Positions 5,903 to 11,996 of a stretch of DNA of 12,020 nucleotides are shown here, piece by piece. The notes beneath the pieces are model-generated. The model was not told the DNA's origin and searched no databases. It saw only the letters and a program-made list of their open reading frames with translations. Source of the DNA: Halieaceae bacterium UBA6060 (GTDB lineage Bacteria > Pseudomonadota > Gammaproteobacteria > Pseudomonadales > Halieaceae); NCBI GenBank assembly GCA_002428935.1, contig DIYG01000121.1, positions 1,536 to 13,555 of the forward strand, in the 5' to 3' direction. A program made the translations under genes and the position numbers. Positions within the stretch are counted from its first letter, which is position 1. The number at the start of each line of letters is the position of its first letter.

Positions 5903-7162
5903 TTATGTTGCAGCCGAGAGGAGGCTATCGATTGCTGATTCAAGCTTCCCGATGTGCAGCTCATAGGTCGTGCCGGTTTCGGTGCTGGCCGACTCGCAAT
6001 TGAGGAAGGCCAGAGGGTGATTCAGGGCTTGCGCCAGGGTCGAGTGGTACTGGTTTATCCGATTAAAGTTCAGTACCAGCATCGGTGTCCCAGGCGGTGA
6101 AAAGATACAGTTGTGTAAACCGGATCCATCATCGCCCACGATGAACTCAGCCGCCGCGAAGAGCTCCGCCTGGGCCTTGAGGGTGAGAGTTTCAGGATAG
6201 ACGACTTCCCATCCACGGTTGCGAAAGAAAGCTTCAATCTCATCCGCGTTTGCGAATAAGCGGTCTGTGGGCATTTTCGACCGAGAGATATAAAGACGTT
6301 TTCGAGCCGTGGGGTAGCGGGCGCTGCCTGTGAGTGCCAAACGCAGCTCTGACCAAAGCTTCCGTGCGCGGTTTGCGTCGATTACCCGCGATGAGCGAAT
6401 GGTCGTGCCTGCCATGATGCTTTCCCAGCGTGCGCCTTCCATAAGGGACAGCACCTGGGGAGGCTCGGGTGTTACAAGACCATAGCAACCGGCGAGTTCT
6501 TTGCCCCAGGGTGCAATACCTGAGGTACACACCACGCGAGATTGATCTACGTGCCGAGTTGCATGGGCAAGGCGAGGAAGGACATCAATTAGCCAATGCC
6601 CGTATACGCGAAAGCCGGGAATCGGTAGGACCACGCAGGATCGCGGAGATCTACCGCGACTTGCTTTATCCATCTTCTGCAGTAAAGCCTTTGTGCAACG
6701 GAGTGTGCCATCCTGTGTCTGTTCAAAAAGCCCAGGCTGGCACATAAACATCTCTAGATGGTGCGGCTCCCACCCCAGAGGCACGCCGATCCAGCAGATT
6801 CTGCGACGAACATCGAGGATCAGTCCCTGATTGCCGAGGACGTAGCAATCAAAGAATTCATAGGAGCCACATGCGGCGTTGATCGCGCTCGACGCAAGCC
6901 CCGAAAATTTCTGCTTAGCTAGCGAAGTTTCTTCGTTGATTTCACGGATGAAGTCCAGTGAATCATTGAGCCGCAGATAGCCTTCATGGCGGAACGATGC
7001 CCCGGTCCCCTCGGGCATGTAGGGTTTGCCCGAGAAGGAGGGGTGTAGGGCGTTAAGCCCTCGTTGCATGAACTGGCGGGCAGGCATTTCAGGAAGCCGC
7101 GGACTTACTCCCGAGAGCGCCTGGCTGACGTCCCGAATCTCGAATTCAATGTGCTCGCTCAT
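5903..7162 (-). CDS. Glycosyltransferase family 61 protein
   Basis: Probable GT-B-fold sugar transferase of family 61 (DUF563), cytoplasmic, acting on a polysaccharide or glycan. Landmarks are GHWLIDVLPRL (188-198), a family signature; RKRLYISR (288-295); and the nucleotide-sugar region ending GDDGSGLHNCIFSPPGTPMLVL (343-364), in which bacterial relatives usually have HGAGLxN where this has DDGSGLHN. The N-terminal 150 residues are variable and unrecognised. Length 419, with no signal peptide or membrane segment. ATG 7162 has no strong ribosome binding site, so the start is uncertain by some residues. Donor and acceptor cannot be predicted. It is divergent from a methyltransferase gene, and GT61 enzymes are often encoded beside such enzymes in surface-glycan regions. 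It converges with the cyd operon, 66 bases away, with no clear terminator between. Confidence 0.85.
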   Translation of the reverse strand: MSEHIEFEIRDVSQALSGVSPRLPEMPARQFMQRGLNALHPSFSGKPYMPEGTGASFRHEGYLRLNDSLDFIREINEETSLAKQKFSGLASSAINAACGSYEFFDCYVLGNQGLILDVRRRICWIGVPLGWEPHHLEMFMCQPGLFEQTQDGTLRCTKALLQKMDKASRGRSPRSCVVLPIPGFRVYGHWLIDVLPRLAHATRHVDQSRVVCTSGIAPWGKELAGCYGLVTPEPPQVLSLMEGARWESIMAGTTIRSSRVIDANRARKLWSELRLALTGSARYPTARKRLYISRSKMPTDRLFANADEIEAFFRNRGWEVVYPETLTLKAQAELFAAAEFIVGDDGSGLHNCIFSPPGTPMLVLNFNRINQYHSTLAQALNHPLAFLNCESASTETGTTYELHIGKLESAIDSLLSAAT

Positions 7163-7249
7163 GGCGTTGAAGATGTTGGTCGCCGCGCTACCGCCAGGGA
7201 AAACTCGTGCAGCGTTGGGAGCTATCCTGCGCTGCGCTCTAGGTCTCTT

Positions 7250-7255
7250 AGTATA
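7250..7255 (-). promoter_or_regulatory. Possible -10 for GT61 gene
   Basis: On the minus strand TATACT is a near-consensus -10 element, 87 bases upstream of the glycosyltransferase start. No matching -35 is found 16-18 bases upstream, so the call is weak. The 188-base divergent gap otherwise shows no recognisable operator. Confidence 0.3.
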
Positions 7256-7350
7256 CGCGACGAGACCGCTAATCCGTGATCAGCCCAAGCGTTGCAGAGC
7301 CATAAGCATTGGCATAGGCTTGCGGGCCTCGTTTATCACACCTAAAGAAT

Positions 7351-8073
7351 ATGGACACTTCCAAACCCGACATTCCATCTCATGTCCCGATGCATTCGTC
7401 CCGGCGGTTCAGCGAGATTATTGCTGCCACGAATGTGGATTCGTATCTGGAGATCGGCGTCGAAACGGGGGGGACGTTTTTTAATGTTGACGTCCCGACG
7501 AAGGTCGCGGTTGATCCTAACTTTCGCTTTGACTTTGAGTCCTTCCGGTCGGCTGAAGTCGAGTTTAATCAGATGACTTCCGATGAGTTCTTCCTTCACC
7601 ACGTAGGCGAGCGAAAGTTCGACATGATCTTCTTGGATGGGCTGCATACCTTCGAGCAAACCTTTAGGGATTTCTGTAACTCCATCAGTCACAGTCACGA
7701 TAAAACCCTGTGGATAATCGATGACACAGTGCCCCGTGATGTTTACAGCGCCATTAGCGATCATCAGGCGGCACTGCGGGCGCGTAGGCAGGCCGGCGCC
7801 GAAGGTTCATCGTGGCATGGTGATGTCTACAAGGTGGTTTTCGCCATCCACGACTTTTTCCCGGTTTATTCCTTTTGCACCATAGCTGGAAACGGAAACC
7901 CCCAGACCCTGGTCTGGAAGCAGCCGAGAGCCGACTTCAGCCCCGCCTGGAACAACCTCGAGTCCATTTCCAGGATCGACTACTTCGATTTTCTCCGGGC
8001 AAAGGACTTTCTGAATCTGGTTTCCGAAGAAGAAGGCATCGCTCAGGCCATTTCTTTCCTGAGTGGCGAGTAG
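7351..8073 (+). CDS. Class I SAM-dependent methyltransferase
   Basis: Rossmann-fold methyltransferase, probably of the Methyltransf_24 type. Motif I reads YLEIGVETGGTF (32-43), VDPN (54-57) is the acidic SAM-ribose position, and FDMIFLDGLHTFEQTFRD (90-107) covers motif IV with a histidine typical of this subgroup, followed by WIIDDTVPRD. The C-terminal 90 residues are rich in aromatics and unassigned. Length 240; no membrane segment. ATG 7351 is chosen for length, but the ribosome binding site is weak and ATG 7390 would still keep motif I. It is divergent from the GT61 glycosyltransferase, which suggests that it methylates a sugar or glycan. Substrate unknown. The next gene downstream is tRNA-Thr, 209 bases away. 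Confidence 0.8.
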   Translation: MDTSKPDIPSHVPMHSSRRFSEIIAATNVDSYLEIGVETGGTFFNVDVPTKVAVDPNFRFDFESFRSAEVEFNQMTSDEFFLHHVGERKFDMIFLDGLHTFEQTFRDFCNSISHSHDKTLWIIDDTVPRDVYSAISDHQAALRARRQAGAEGSSWHGDVYKVVFAIHDFFPVYSFCTIAGNGNPQTLVWKQPRADFSPAWNNLESISRIDYFDFLRAKDFLNLVSEEEGIAQAISFLSGE

Positions 8074-8237
8074 TTTGGGATAAGTGTCCAGCCTTCTGGT
8101 CTATTGTTCCGATGGGGTGAGTTCATGCAGGAATAGAGGCCTGCTTTTGCTCCACAAGCTTCAGGTAGTCAATTACGTTGCTGCAATGGACTTGAGGCTG
8201 AATTCGGGGCTGAGGCAACGCAAGAAACACACAGCCA

Positions 8238-8266
8238 TTGAATCCCAGCATTCCTTAATCTATCCT
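8238..8266 (+). promoter_or_regulatory. tRNA-Thr(TGT) promoter
   Basis: TTGAAT (8238-8243), a 17-base spacer and TATCCT (8261-8266) are followed by the GC-rich discriminator CTCGGCCC, a hallmark of stringently controlled stable-RNA promoters. Initiation near 8273 leaves about 10 bases before the mature tRNA. The rest of 8074-8237 shows nothing recognisable. Confidence 0.65.
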
Positions 8267-8282
8267 CTCGGCCCTTCGCGAC

Positions 8283-8358
8283 GCTGGCGTAGCTCAGTAG
8301 GTAGAGCAGCTGATTTGTAATCAGCCGGTCGGGGGTTCGATTCCTCTCGCCAGCTCCA
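8283..8358 (+). tRNA. tRNA-Thr (anticodon TGT)
   Basis: A 76-base cloverleaf: acceptor GCTGGCG pairs with CGCCAGC, D-arm AGCTCAGTAGGTAGAGC, anticodon stem CTGAT/ATCAG around TTTGTAA giving TGT, T-loop GGTTCGATTCC, discriminator T and an encoded CCA. It corresponds to E. coli thrU, the first tRNA of the Thr-Tyr-Gly-Thr-tufB cluster, but here it stands alone: 5 bases after its CCA the convergent DUF3501 gene ends. Confidence 0.97.
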
Positions 8359-8363
8359 TTTCC

Positions 8364-8957
8364 TCAATGTAAAGCTGTCGCATCCAGGTCTTGCGCGAGA
8401 GACGCACGAATTTCTTCGGGTATCTCAAAACCTTCAATGGCATACGCAGAATGCTCAACGCCCGCAGAGATGGGGGAGCCGTTGATGGCGGCCGTCACCA
8501 TGGCCGAATCCAGCTCAAATCGCAGAAAGTGAACCGATGAGGTTTTGTCCGCAGTGCTGCGATCCAGATCCTCGTCGGCGATGGGATAGACTGGCTCCAA
8601 ATCTCCGACCTTCAGCCACACCTTGTCCTCAATGCCAATCATCTCGGCCAGCCGTTGGGCGCGAAGGGCAGGGTCTGGGTACTCGATCATAAATGTGGCT
8701 TTCCAGTTGCGACCCGTTGGTATCAGCGGGTTGTAGGCATCGAGTTCTTCCATGATGCCGTCTGCTTCAAACACCTTCTCGATTCGGAGCATTTCCTGAA
8801 TCTGGTATTTGATGGTCAGCTCATCCTCGAAATAGAGTCTTGCGTTGTCGCCCAGGGCAAGCTGTCGTAGTTTCTTGTGTTGCATAACCTTGGCGCGAAA
8901 TGCCGGGCGTTCTTCGGCGTACTGTTCGAGGGACCAGAGGTCATCGCGAGTCAACAT
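8364..8957 (-). CDS. DUF3501 family protein
   Basis: Recognised as a DUF3501 protein by its opening LTRDDLWSLEQY, the ARLYFEDELTIKYQIQEMLRIEK helix region (40-62), the YNPLIPTGRNWKATFMIEYPD segment (75-95) and VHFLRFEL (about 142-149). Its biochemical function is not established. The 197 residues contain no cysteine, no transmembrane segment and no signal peptide, so it is unlikely to carry an Fe-S cluster itself; the acidic character and predicted helices suggest a soluble partner. It follows the Fe-S protein gene by 42 bases with its own AAGGAAC ribosome binding site, forming an operon tail. The conserved neighbourhood of rubrerythrin, Fe-S protein and DUF3501 suggests a role in the same redox pathway. 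Its stop lies 5 bases from tRNA-Thr, which is read in the opposite direction. Confidence 0.85.
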   Translation of the reverse strand: MLTRDDLWSLEQYAEERPAFRAKVMQHKKLRQLALGDNARLYFEDELTIKYQIQEMLRIEKVFEADGIMEELDAYNPLIPTGRNWKATFMIEYPDPALRAQRLAEMIGIEDKVWLKVGDLEPVYPIADEDLDRSTADKTSSVHFLRFELDSAMVTAAINGSPISAGVEHSAYAIEGFEIPEEIRASLAQDLDATALH

Positions 8958-8999
8958 GATGTGTTCCTTATCTTCCTGGGCAATGCGGATGGCTTGGCC

Positions 9000-10322
9000 C
9001 TAGAGGCCGTAGGCCATGCGCAGGAGCGTCATGGGGTGATGAGCGCCGTCCGTGTTCTTTGACAGTTGCGCTAACTGGGCTCCTGCCATGGGGCAGTCGC
9101 TGGTGAGACGCTTCGGGTTTTGTTCGTCGATTTTGCGAACCACGGGGCGAGCGATCTTGACGGACTTGGCTCGGGTCTCGGCCTTTACCGCGTAGGTGCC
9201 ATCATGGCCGGAACAACGCTCAATGGCGTTCACCTCGGTGTCTGCTACCAGGTTCAGCACGTCGCGGGTTTTGAGGCCAATATTCTGCACGCGCTGATGG
9301 CAGGCAACCTGATAAGCGACGCTGCCAAGGGGCTCGCTGAATTCGGTGTTGAATTCGCCACCTTTGTGGCGTAGCCAAAGGTATTCGAAGGGATCAAAGA
9401 ACGCCCGCTGCACCTTAGCCACGTCGGCATCATCGGGATAGAGCAGAGGCAGTTCCTGTTTGTACATGAGCACGCAGGATGGGATGGGGGCGATGAGGTC
9501 GTAGCCTTCGTCGACGAGTTTTGCCAGGACTGGAATATTGGCCTCTTTAAGGGTGTGTACCGTGTCCAGGTCTCCCAGCTCCAGCTTCGGCATCCCGCAG
9601 CATTTCTCCTTGGGTACAACGGTGATCGCGATGTCGTTGTGCTGGAAGACTTTGACGAAGTCTTCGCCTACCTCCGGGCTGTTGTAATTTCCATAGCAGG
9701 TGGCATATAGCGCTACTTTGCCGGTGGTGTCACCAACGGGTTTACCGGCCATATCACGCAACATCGGTTTGATCCGTTTGCGCAATGTGTTGCTGTGGAA
9801 TGTCGGGACCGGTGCTTCGTGGTGTATGCCGAGGCTCTTCTCCAGAAGCTTTCGCCCCGTCGCGCTGTTGTTCACCGCGTTGACCGTGATGTCTACCAGG
9901 GGGATGGTGGCCATCGAGAACGTGCTGTCCGTGCTGGTGAGCACGCTATCGCGGAAGCTGGCGCCGTGTTCTTTGAAATGCAGGGCCTTGGCGCGGAGCA
10001 TTAAATGAGGGAAATCGACGTTCCATTCGTGGGGCGGCACGTAAGGGCATTTCGTCATGTAACACAGGTCGCACAGATAACACTGCTCTACGACCTTGTG
10101 ATAGTCGCCTTTATCGACGCCATCGACCTCCATGGTGTCGCTTTCATCGACCAGGTCAAAAAGTGTCGGAAAGGAGTCGCAAAGGCTGACGCAACGTCGG
10201 CATCCGTGACAGATGTCGTAGACGCGCTCTAACTCATGATTGAGCTTGTCCTGGTCCCAGAATTCGTCGCTTTGCCAATCGATAGGGTGGCGAGTGGGGG
10301 CTTCAAGACTGCCTTCGTGCAT
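9000..10322 (-). CDS. GlpC/HdrD-like Fe-S oxidoreductase with two CCG-type domains
   Basis: Soluble electron-transfer protein of the GlpC / heterodisulfide reductase D type. The N-terminus holds two ferredoxin-like motifs: C38-x2-C41-x2-C44-x3-C48 in CHGCRRCVSLC, and C81-x2-C84-x2-C87-x4-C92 in CYLCDLCYMTKCP, each probably a [4Fe-4S] site. Two cysteine-rich (CCG) domains follow: Cys209, CCG at 241-243 and Cys283; then Cys341, Cys370 and Cys410, where CCG is replaced by CSG (ERCSGHDGTY). In relatives such domains bind a non-cubane cluster or touch the electron acceptor. Length 440, no membrane anchor. ATG 10322 has AAGGAAG upstream. It lies between the rubrerythrin and DUF3501 genes, and I infer that it feeds electrons to, or takes them from, rubrerythrin. 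True glpC is excluded: no glpAB or glycerol genes are present. Confidence 0.85.
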   Translation of the reverse strand: MHEGSLEAPTRHPIDWQSDEFWDQDKLNHELERVYDICHGCRRCVSLCDSFPTLFDLVDESDTMEVDGVDKGDYHKVVEQCYLCDLCYMTKCPYVPPHEWNVDFPHLMLRAKALHFKEHGASFRDSVLTSTDSTFSMATIPLVDITVNAVNNSATGRKLLEKSLGIHHEAPVPTFHSNTLRKRIKPMLRDMAGKPVGDTTGKVALYATCYGNYNSPEVGEDFVKVFQHNDIAITVVPKEKCCGMPKLELGDLDTVHTLKEANIPVLAKLVDEGYDLIAPIPSCVLMYKQELPLLYPDDADVAKVQRAFFDPFEYLWLRHKGGEFNTEFSEPLGSVAYQVACHQRVQNIGLKTRDVLNLVADTEVNAIERCSGHDGTYAVKAETRAKSVKIARPVVRKIDEQNPKRLTSDCPMAGAQLAQLSKNTDGAHHPMTLLRMAYGL

Positions 10323-10358
10323 GGTGCTTCCTTATCTCGCTTTCAGAACGAACTGCGC

Positions 10359-10473
10359 GGCCCTGCCAGACAAACTACGCCCGGCGGATAATGGGCAGCG
10401 CCTCTGAACTTGTACTGCGTGTGCGGGGCGAGGGCTGTCTTCCTAACCCAATTGCGCCCCGCCTGGCAGGGCC
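10359..10473. repeat. Distant 11-bp inverted repeat around the rubrerythrin-Fe-S gap
   Basis: GGCCCTGCCAG at 10359-10369 and CTGGCAGGGCC at 10463-10473 are exact reverse complements, 93 bases apart. The right arm overlaps the left side of the compact hairpin at 10469-10487. The two structures are therefore mutually exclusive in RNA, as in attenuator-like leaders. Confidence 0.55.
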
Positions 10474-10487
10474 CCGCCGCGGGGCCC
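10469..10487. terminator. Strong hairpin downstream of rubrerythrin gene
   Basis: GGGCCCCG (10469-10476) and CGGGGCCC (10480-10487) form a perfect 8-bp GC stem with a CCG loop, 12 bases past the rubrerythrin stop. For the minus-strand transcript no U-run follows the stem (TGCCAGG), while on the plus strand TTTCT follows. It could partly terminate or stabilise the rubrerythrin mRNA, reducing downstream expression. Confidence 0.5.
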
Positions 10488-10498
10488 TTTCTCGGCGT

Positions 10499-10918
10499 TT
10501 AATCGTCGAGGTTATCCAGAGCCTTTTGGAAGCGGTTCGCATGGCTACGTTCCGCTTTGGCGAGGGTTTCCATCCAGTCGGCGATTTCGTCAAAACCCTC
10601 GTCGCGAGCGGTTTTTGCCATTCCAGGATACATATCCGTGTACTCGTGGGTCTCACCGGCAATGGCGGCCTTGAGGTTATCCGCGGTGCCGCCGATGGGC
10701 ATACCGGTCGCCGGATCGCCTACTTCCTCGAGGTACTCCAGGTGACCGTGGGCGTGGCCGGTTTCACCCTCTGCGGTGGATCGGAACACCGCTGCGACGT
10801 CGTTATAGCCTTCTACGTCTGCTTTGGCGGCGAAATAGAGGTAGCGGCGGTTCGCTTGTGACTCTCCCGCGAAGGCTTCTTTTAAATTCTGTTCGGTTTG
10901 GCTTCCCTTAAGTGACAT
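10499..10918 (-). CDS. Rubrerythrin family protein without rubredoxin domain
   Basis: Ferritin-like di-iron four-helix bundle that reduces hydrogen peroxide in rubrerythrins. The paired metal motifs are present: Glu19 (AGESQANRRY) and Glu52-x2-His55 (EGETGH) in the first half, Glu89-x2-Glu92 (GETHEY) and Glu123-x2-His126 (AERSHANRF) in the second, with the extra glutamate typical of rubrerythrin. At 139 residues it ends right after the bundle, with no CxxCG rubredoxin domain and no cysteine at all, so electrons must come from another protein. Start ATG 10918 has a GGAG upstream. It is the first of a minus-strand trio with the Fe-S protein and DUF3501 genes, separated from the second gene by 176 bases containing a hairpin. 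Cytoplasmic. Named only at family level. Confidence 0.92.
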   Translation of the reverse strand: MSLKGSQTEQNLKEAFAGESQANRRYLYFAAKADVEGYNDVAAVFRSTAEGETGHAHGHLEYLEEVGDPATGMPIGGTADNLKAAIAGETHEYTDMYPGMAKTARDEGFDEIADWMETLAKAERSHANRFQKALDNLDD

Positions 10919-10988
10919 TGTGCTACTCCATACAGTGACAGTGTGTGGCAGGCGAAGAATGGTCGCCGGGGCGATACCCGCGCTGATT

Positions 10989-11018
10989 TAGATAGCGCCA
11001 ATGGCGAGCAAAAATCAA
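10989..11018 (-). promoter_or_regulatory. Candidate rubrerythrin operon promoter
   Basis: On the minus strand TTGATT (11013-11018) is followed by an 18-base spacer and TATCTA (10989-10994), a reasonable sigma70 promoter. It would start transcription about 65 bases upstream of the rubrerythrin ATG. No FNR or OxyR palindrome is evident. Confidence 0.45.
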
Positions 11019-11267
11019 CTCTTTCGTAACGTAGGGCGAAATAATCTGCTCTCCGGAGAACGCCGAGGCAAGGCTTTCCGGTCATGATGATCGCTAAAGC
11101 GCCCACAATTCATACGGTTGGCCAGCCCGGATCGGTTCAGCGTCCAGAATCGGCGCTTTCGCGGTGCTTGAGCAGGCCAGTGCGGGCCCAAAAGCTGCCC
11201 TGCAAGGGTGGTTTTCTAAGTCTGGGCTCAGGAGTATCTAAGCACCTGTTTTACCGTTACAAATTGG

Positions 11268-11296
11268 TTGACAAGGCCTCGGGGCATCTGGACAAT
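11268..11296 (+). promoter_or_regulatory. tRNA-Tyr-Gly-Thr-tuf operon promoter
   Basis: A perfect TTGACA -35 (11268-11273), a 17-base spacer and GACAAT (11291-11296) are followed by the GC-rich discriminator GTGCCGCC. Initiation near 11303 places the mature tRNA-Tyr only a few bases downstream. This is a typical strong stable-RNA promoter, independent of the one before tRNA-Thr(TGT). Confidence 0.75.
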
Positions 11297-11308
11297 GTGC
11301 CGCCTTTC

Positions 11309-11392
11309 GGAGGGGTTCCCGAGTGGCCAAAGGGATCAGACTGTAAATCTGACGCGCGAGCTTCGGTGGTTCGAATCCACCCCCCTCCACCA
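11309..11392 (+). tRNA. tRNA-Tyr (anticodon GTA)
   Basis: An 84-base class II tRNA with a long variable arm: acceptor GGAGGGG pairs with CCCCTCC, anticodon loop CTGTAAA inside CAGA/TCTG stems gives GTA, T-loop GGTTCGAATCC, discriminator A and an encoded CCA. It is the equivalent of tyrU in the E. coli tufB cluster. Confidence 0.97.
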
Positions 11393-11419
11393 TAACTTGT
11401 TGTTTTGGAAAGAATTAAG

Positions 11420-11445
11420 GCTTCATTCGTGGCAATGAATGAAGC
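11420..11445 (+). repeat. Hairpin in the tRNA-Tyr to tRNA-Gly spacer
   Basis: GCTTCATTC (11420-11428) and GAATGAAGC (11437-11445) form a perfect 9-bp stem with an 8-base loop in the unusually long 152-base spacer. No U-run follows, so it is not a terminator, as expected if tuf is cotranscribed. It may guide precursor processing. Confidence 0.6.
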
Positions 11446-11544
11446 GTGCGATCCGACAGTGCGTGGCAGTCGAAGGGGTGTCTGCGCAGGGTCGCTTTTG
11501 GCGTATGTTTTGGCTGCGCGGTGTAGCTCTGGCAGGTGATGTCT

Positions 11545-11618
<74 letters not shown>

Positions 11619-11757
11619 GAACGTCCCGCCGAAGAGAACGCCAAAAAAACTAGCGTCGAAGAAGGCGCGAGTTAGCCGGTTGTTTAAGGGCGACAAGCCT
11701 CAGATGACAGGTTGCAGGTGACAAAACAATTGCAGTGCGAGCTGCAGTAGAGACAAA

Positions 11758-11833
<76 letters not shown>

Positions 11834-11845
11834 CTGCTTCGTTAG

Positions 11846-11859
11846 TGGCGACGTCGCCA
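11846..11859. repeat. 14-bp perfect palindrome in tuf leader
   Basis: TGGCGACGTCGCCA is fully self-complementary and lies 13 bases after tRNA-Thr, in the 163-base leader of tuf. It could be a protein site or a processing or termination hairpin between tRNA and mRNA. No U-run follows it. Confidence 0.6.
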
Positions 11860-11996
11860 GGCGAGGCGGGTCGGGTGGGAAGCCCGGCAGGGCGTCCAAT
11901 GCATTGCGGCGAGTGTGAAGCCGATTGCTTAGGACGTAACAGGATCGAGTAGCAAAGTGGGCGAAAGCTCGCGTCCCGGTAAGGAGAAAGGCTGTA

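Larger units (their letters stand above)
10919..11308. other. Gene-free stretch between rubrerythrin and tRNA-Tyr
   Basis: A 390-base divergent intergenic region. It holds the probable rubrerythrin promoter at its left and the tRNA-Tyr operon promoter at its right. No credible protein gene is seen in 11020-11265. I found no copy of the tRNA-Thr 3' end here that would mark an integration junction. Confidence 0.6.

Noticed and set aside
7309..7324. Sigma54-like site TTGGCATAGGCTTGC upstream of the methyltransferase
   Set aside because: The spacing between the GG and GC elements is one base too short for a -24/-12 promoter, and no enhancer-binding regulator is nearby.
7026..7484. 152-codon plus-strand frame between GT61 and methyltransferase
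   Set aside because: It overlaps the antisense of the GT61 start and the methyltransferase start in another frame, and shows no family features.
8084..8320. 78-codon open frame ending in tRNA-Thr
   Set aside because: It ends in RWRSSVGRAADL, the familiar translation of a tRNA 5' half, and spans the tRNA promoter.
10391..10861. 156-codon plus-strand frame opposite rubrerythrin
   Set aside because: It is antisense to a clear rubrerythrin gene and crosses the hairpin; the composition reflects codon bias of the real gene.
8283..11308. Integrase-driven genomic island at tRNA-Thr
   Set aside because: No integrase, transposase or duplicated tRNA 3' end was found, so a classical tRNA-site island is not supported.
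11084..11395. 103-codon open frame running into tRNA-Tyr
   Set aside because: Its C-terminus is simply the translated tRNA (GVPEWPKGSDCKSDARAS), a well-known artefact.
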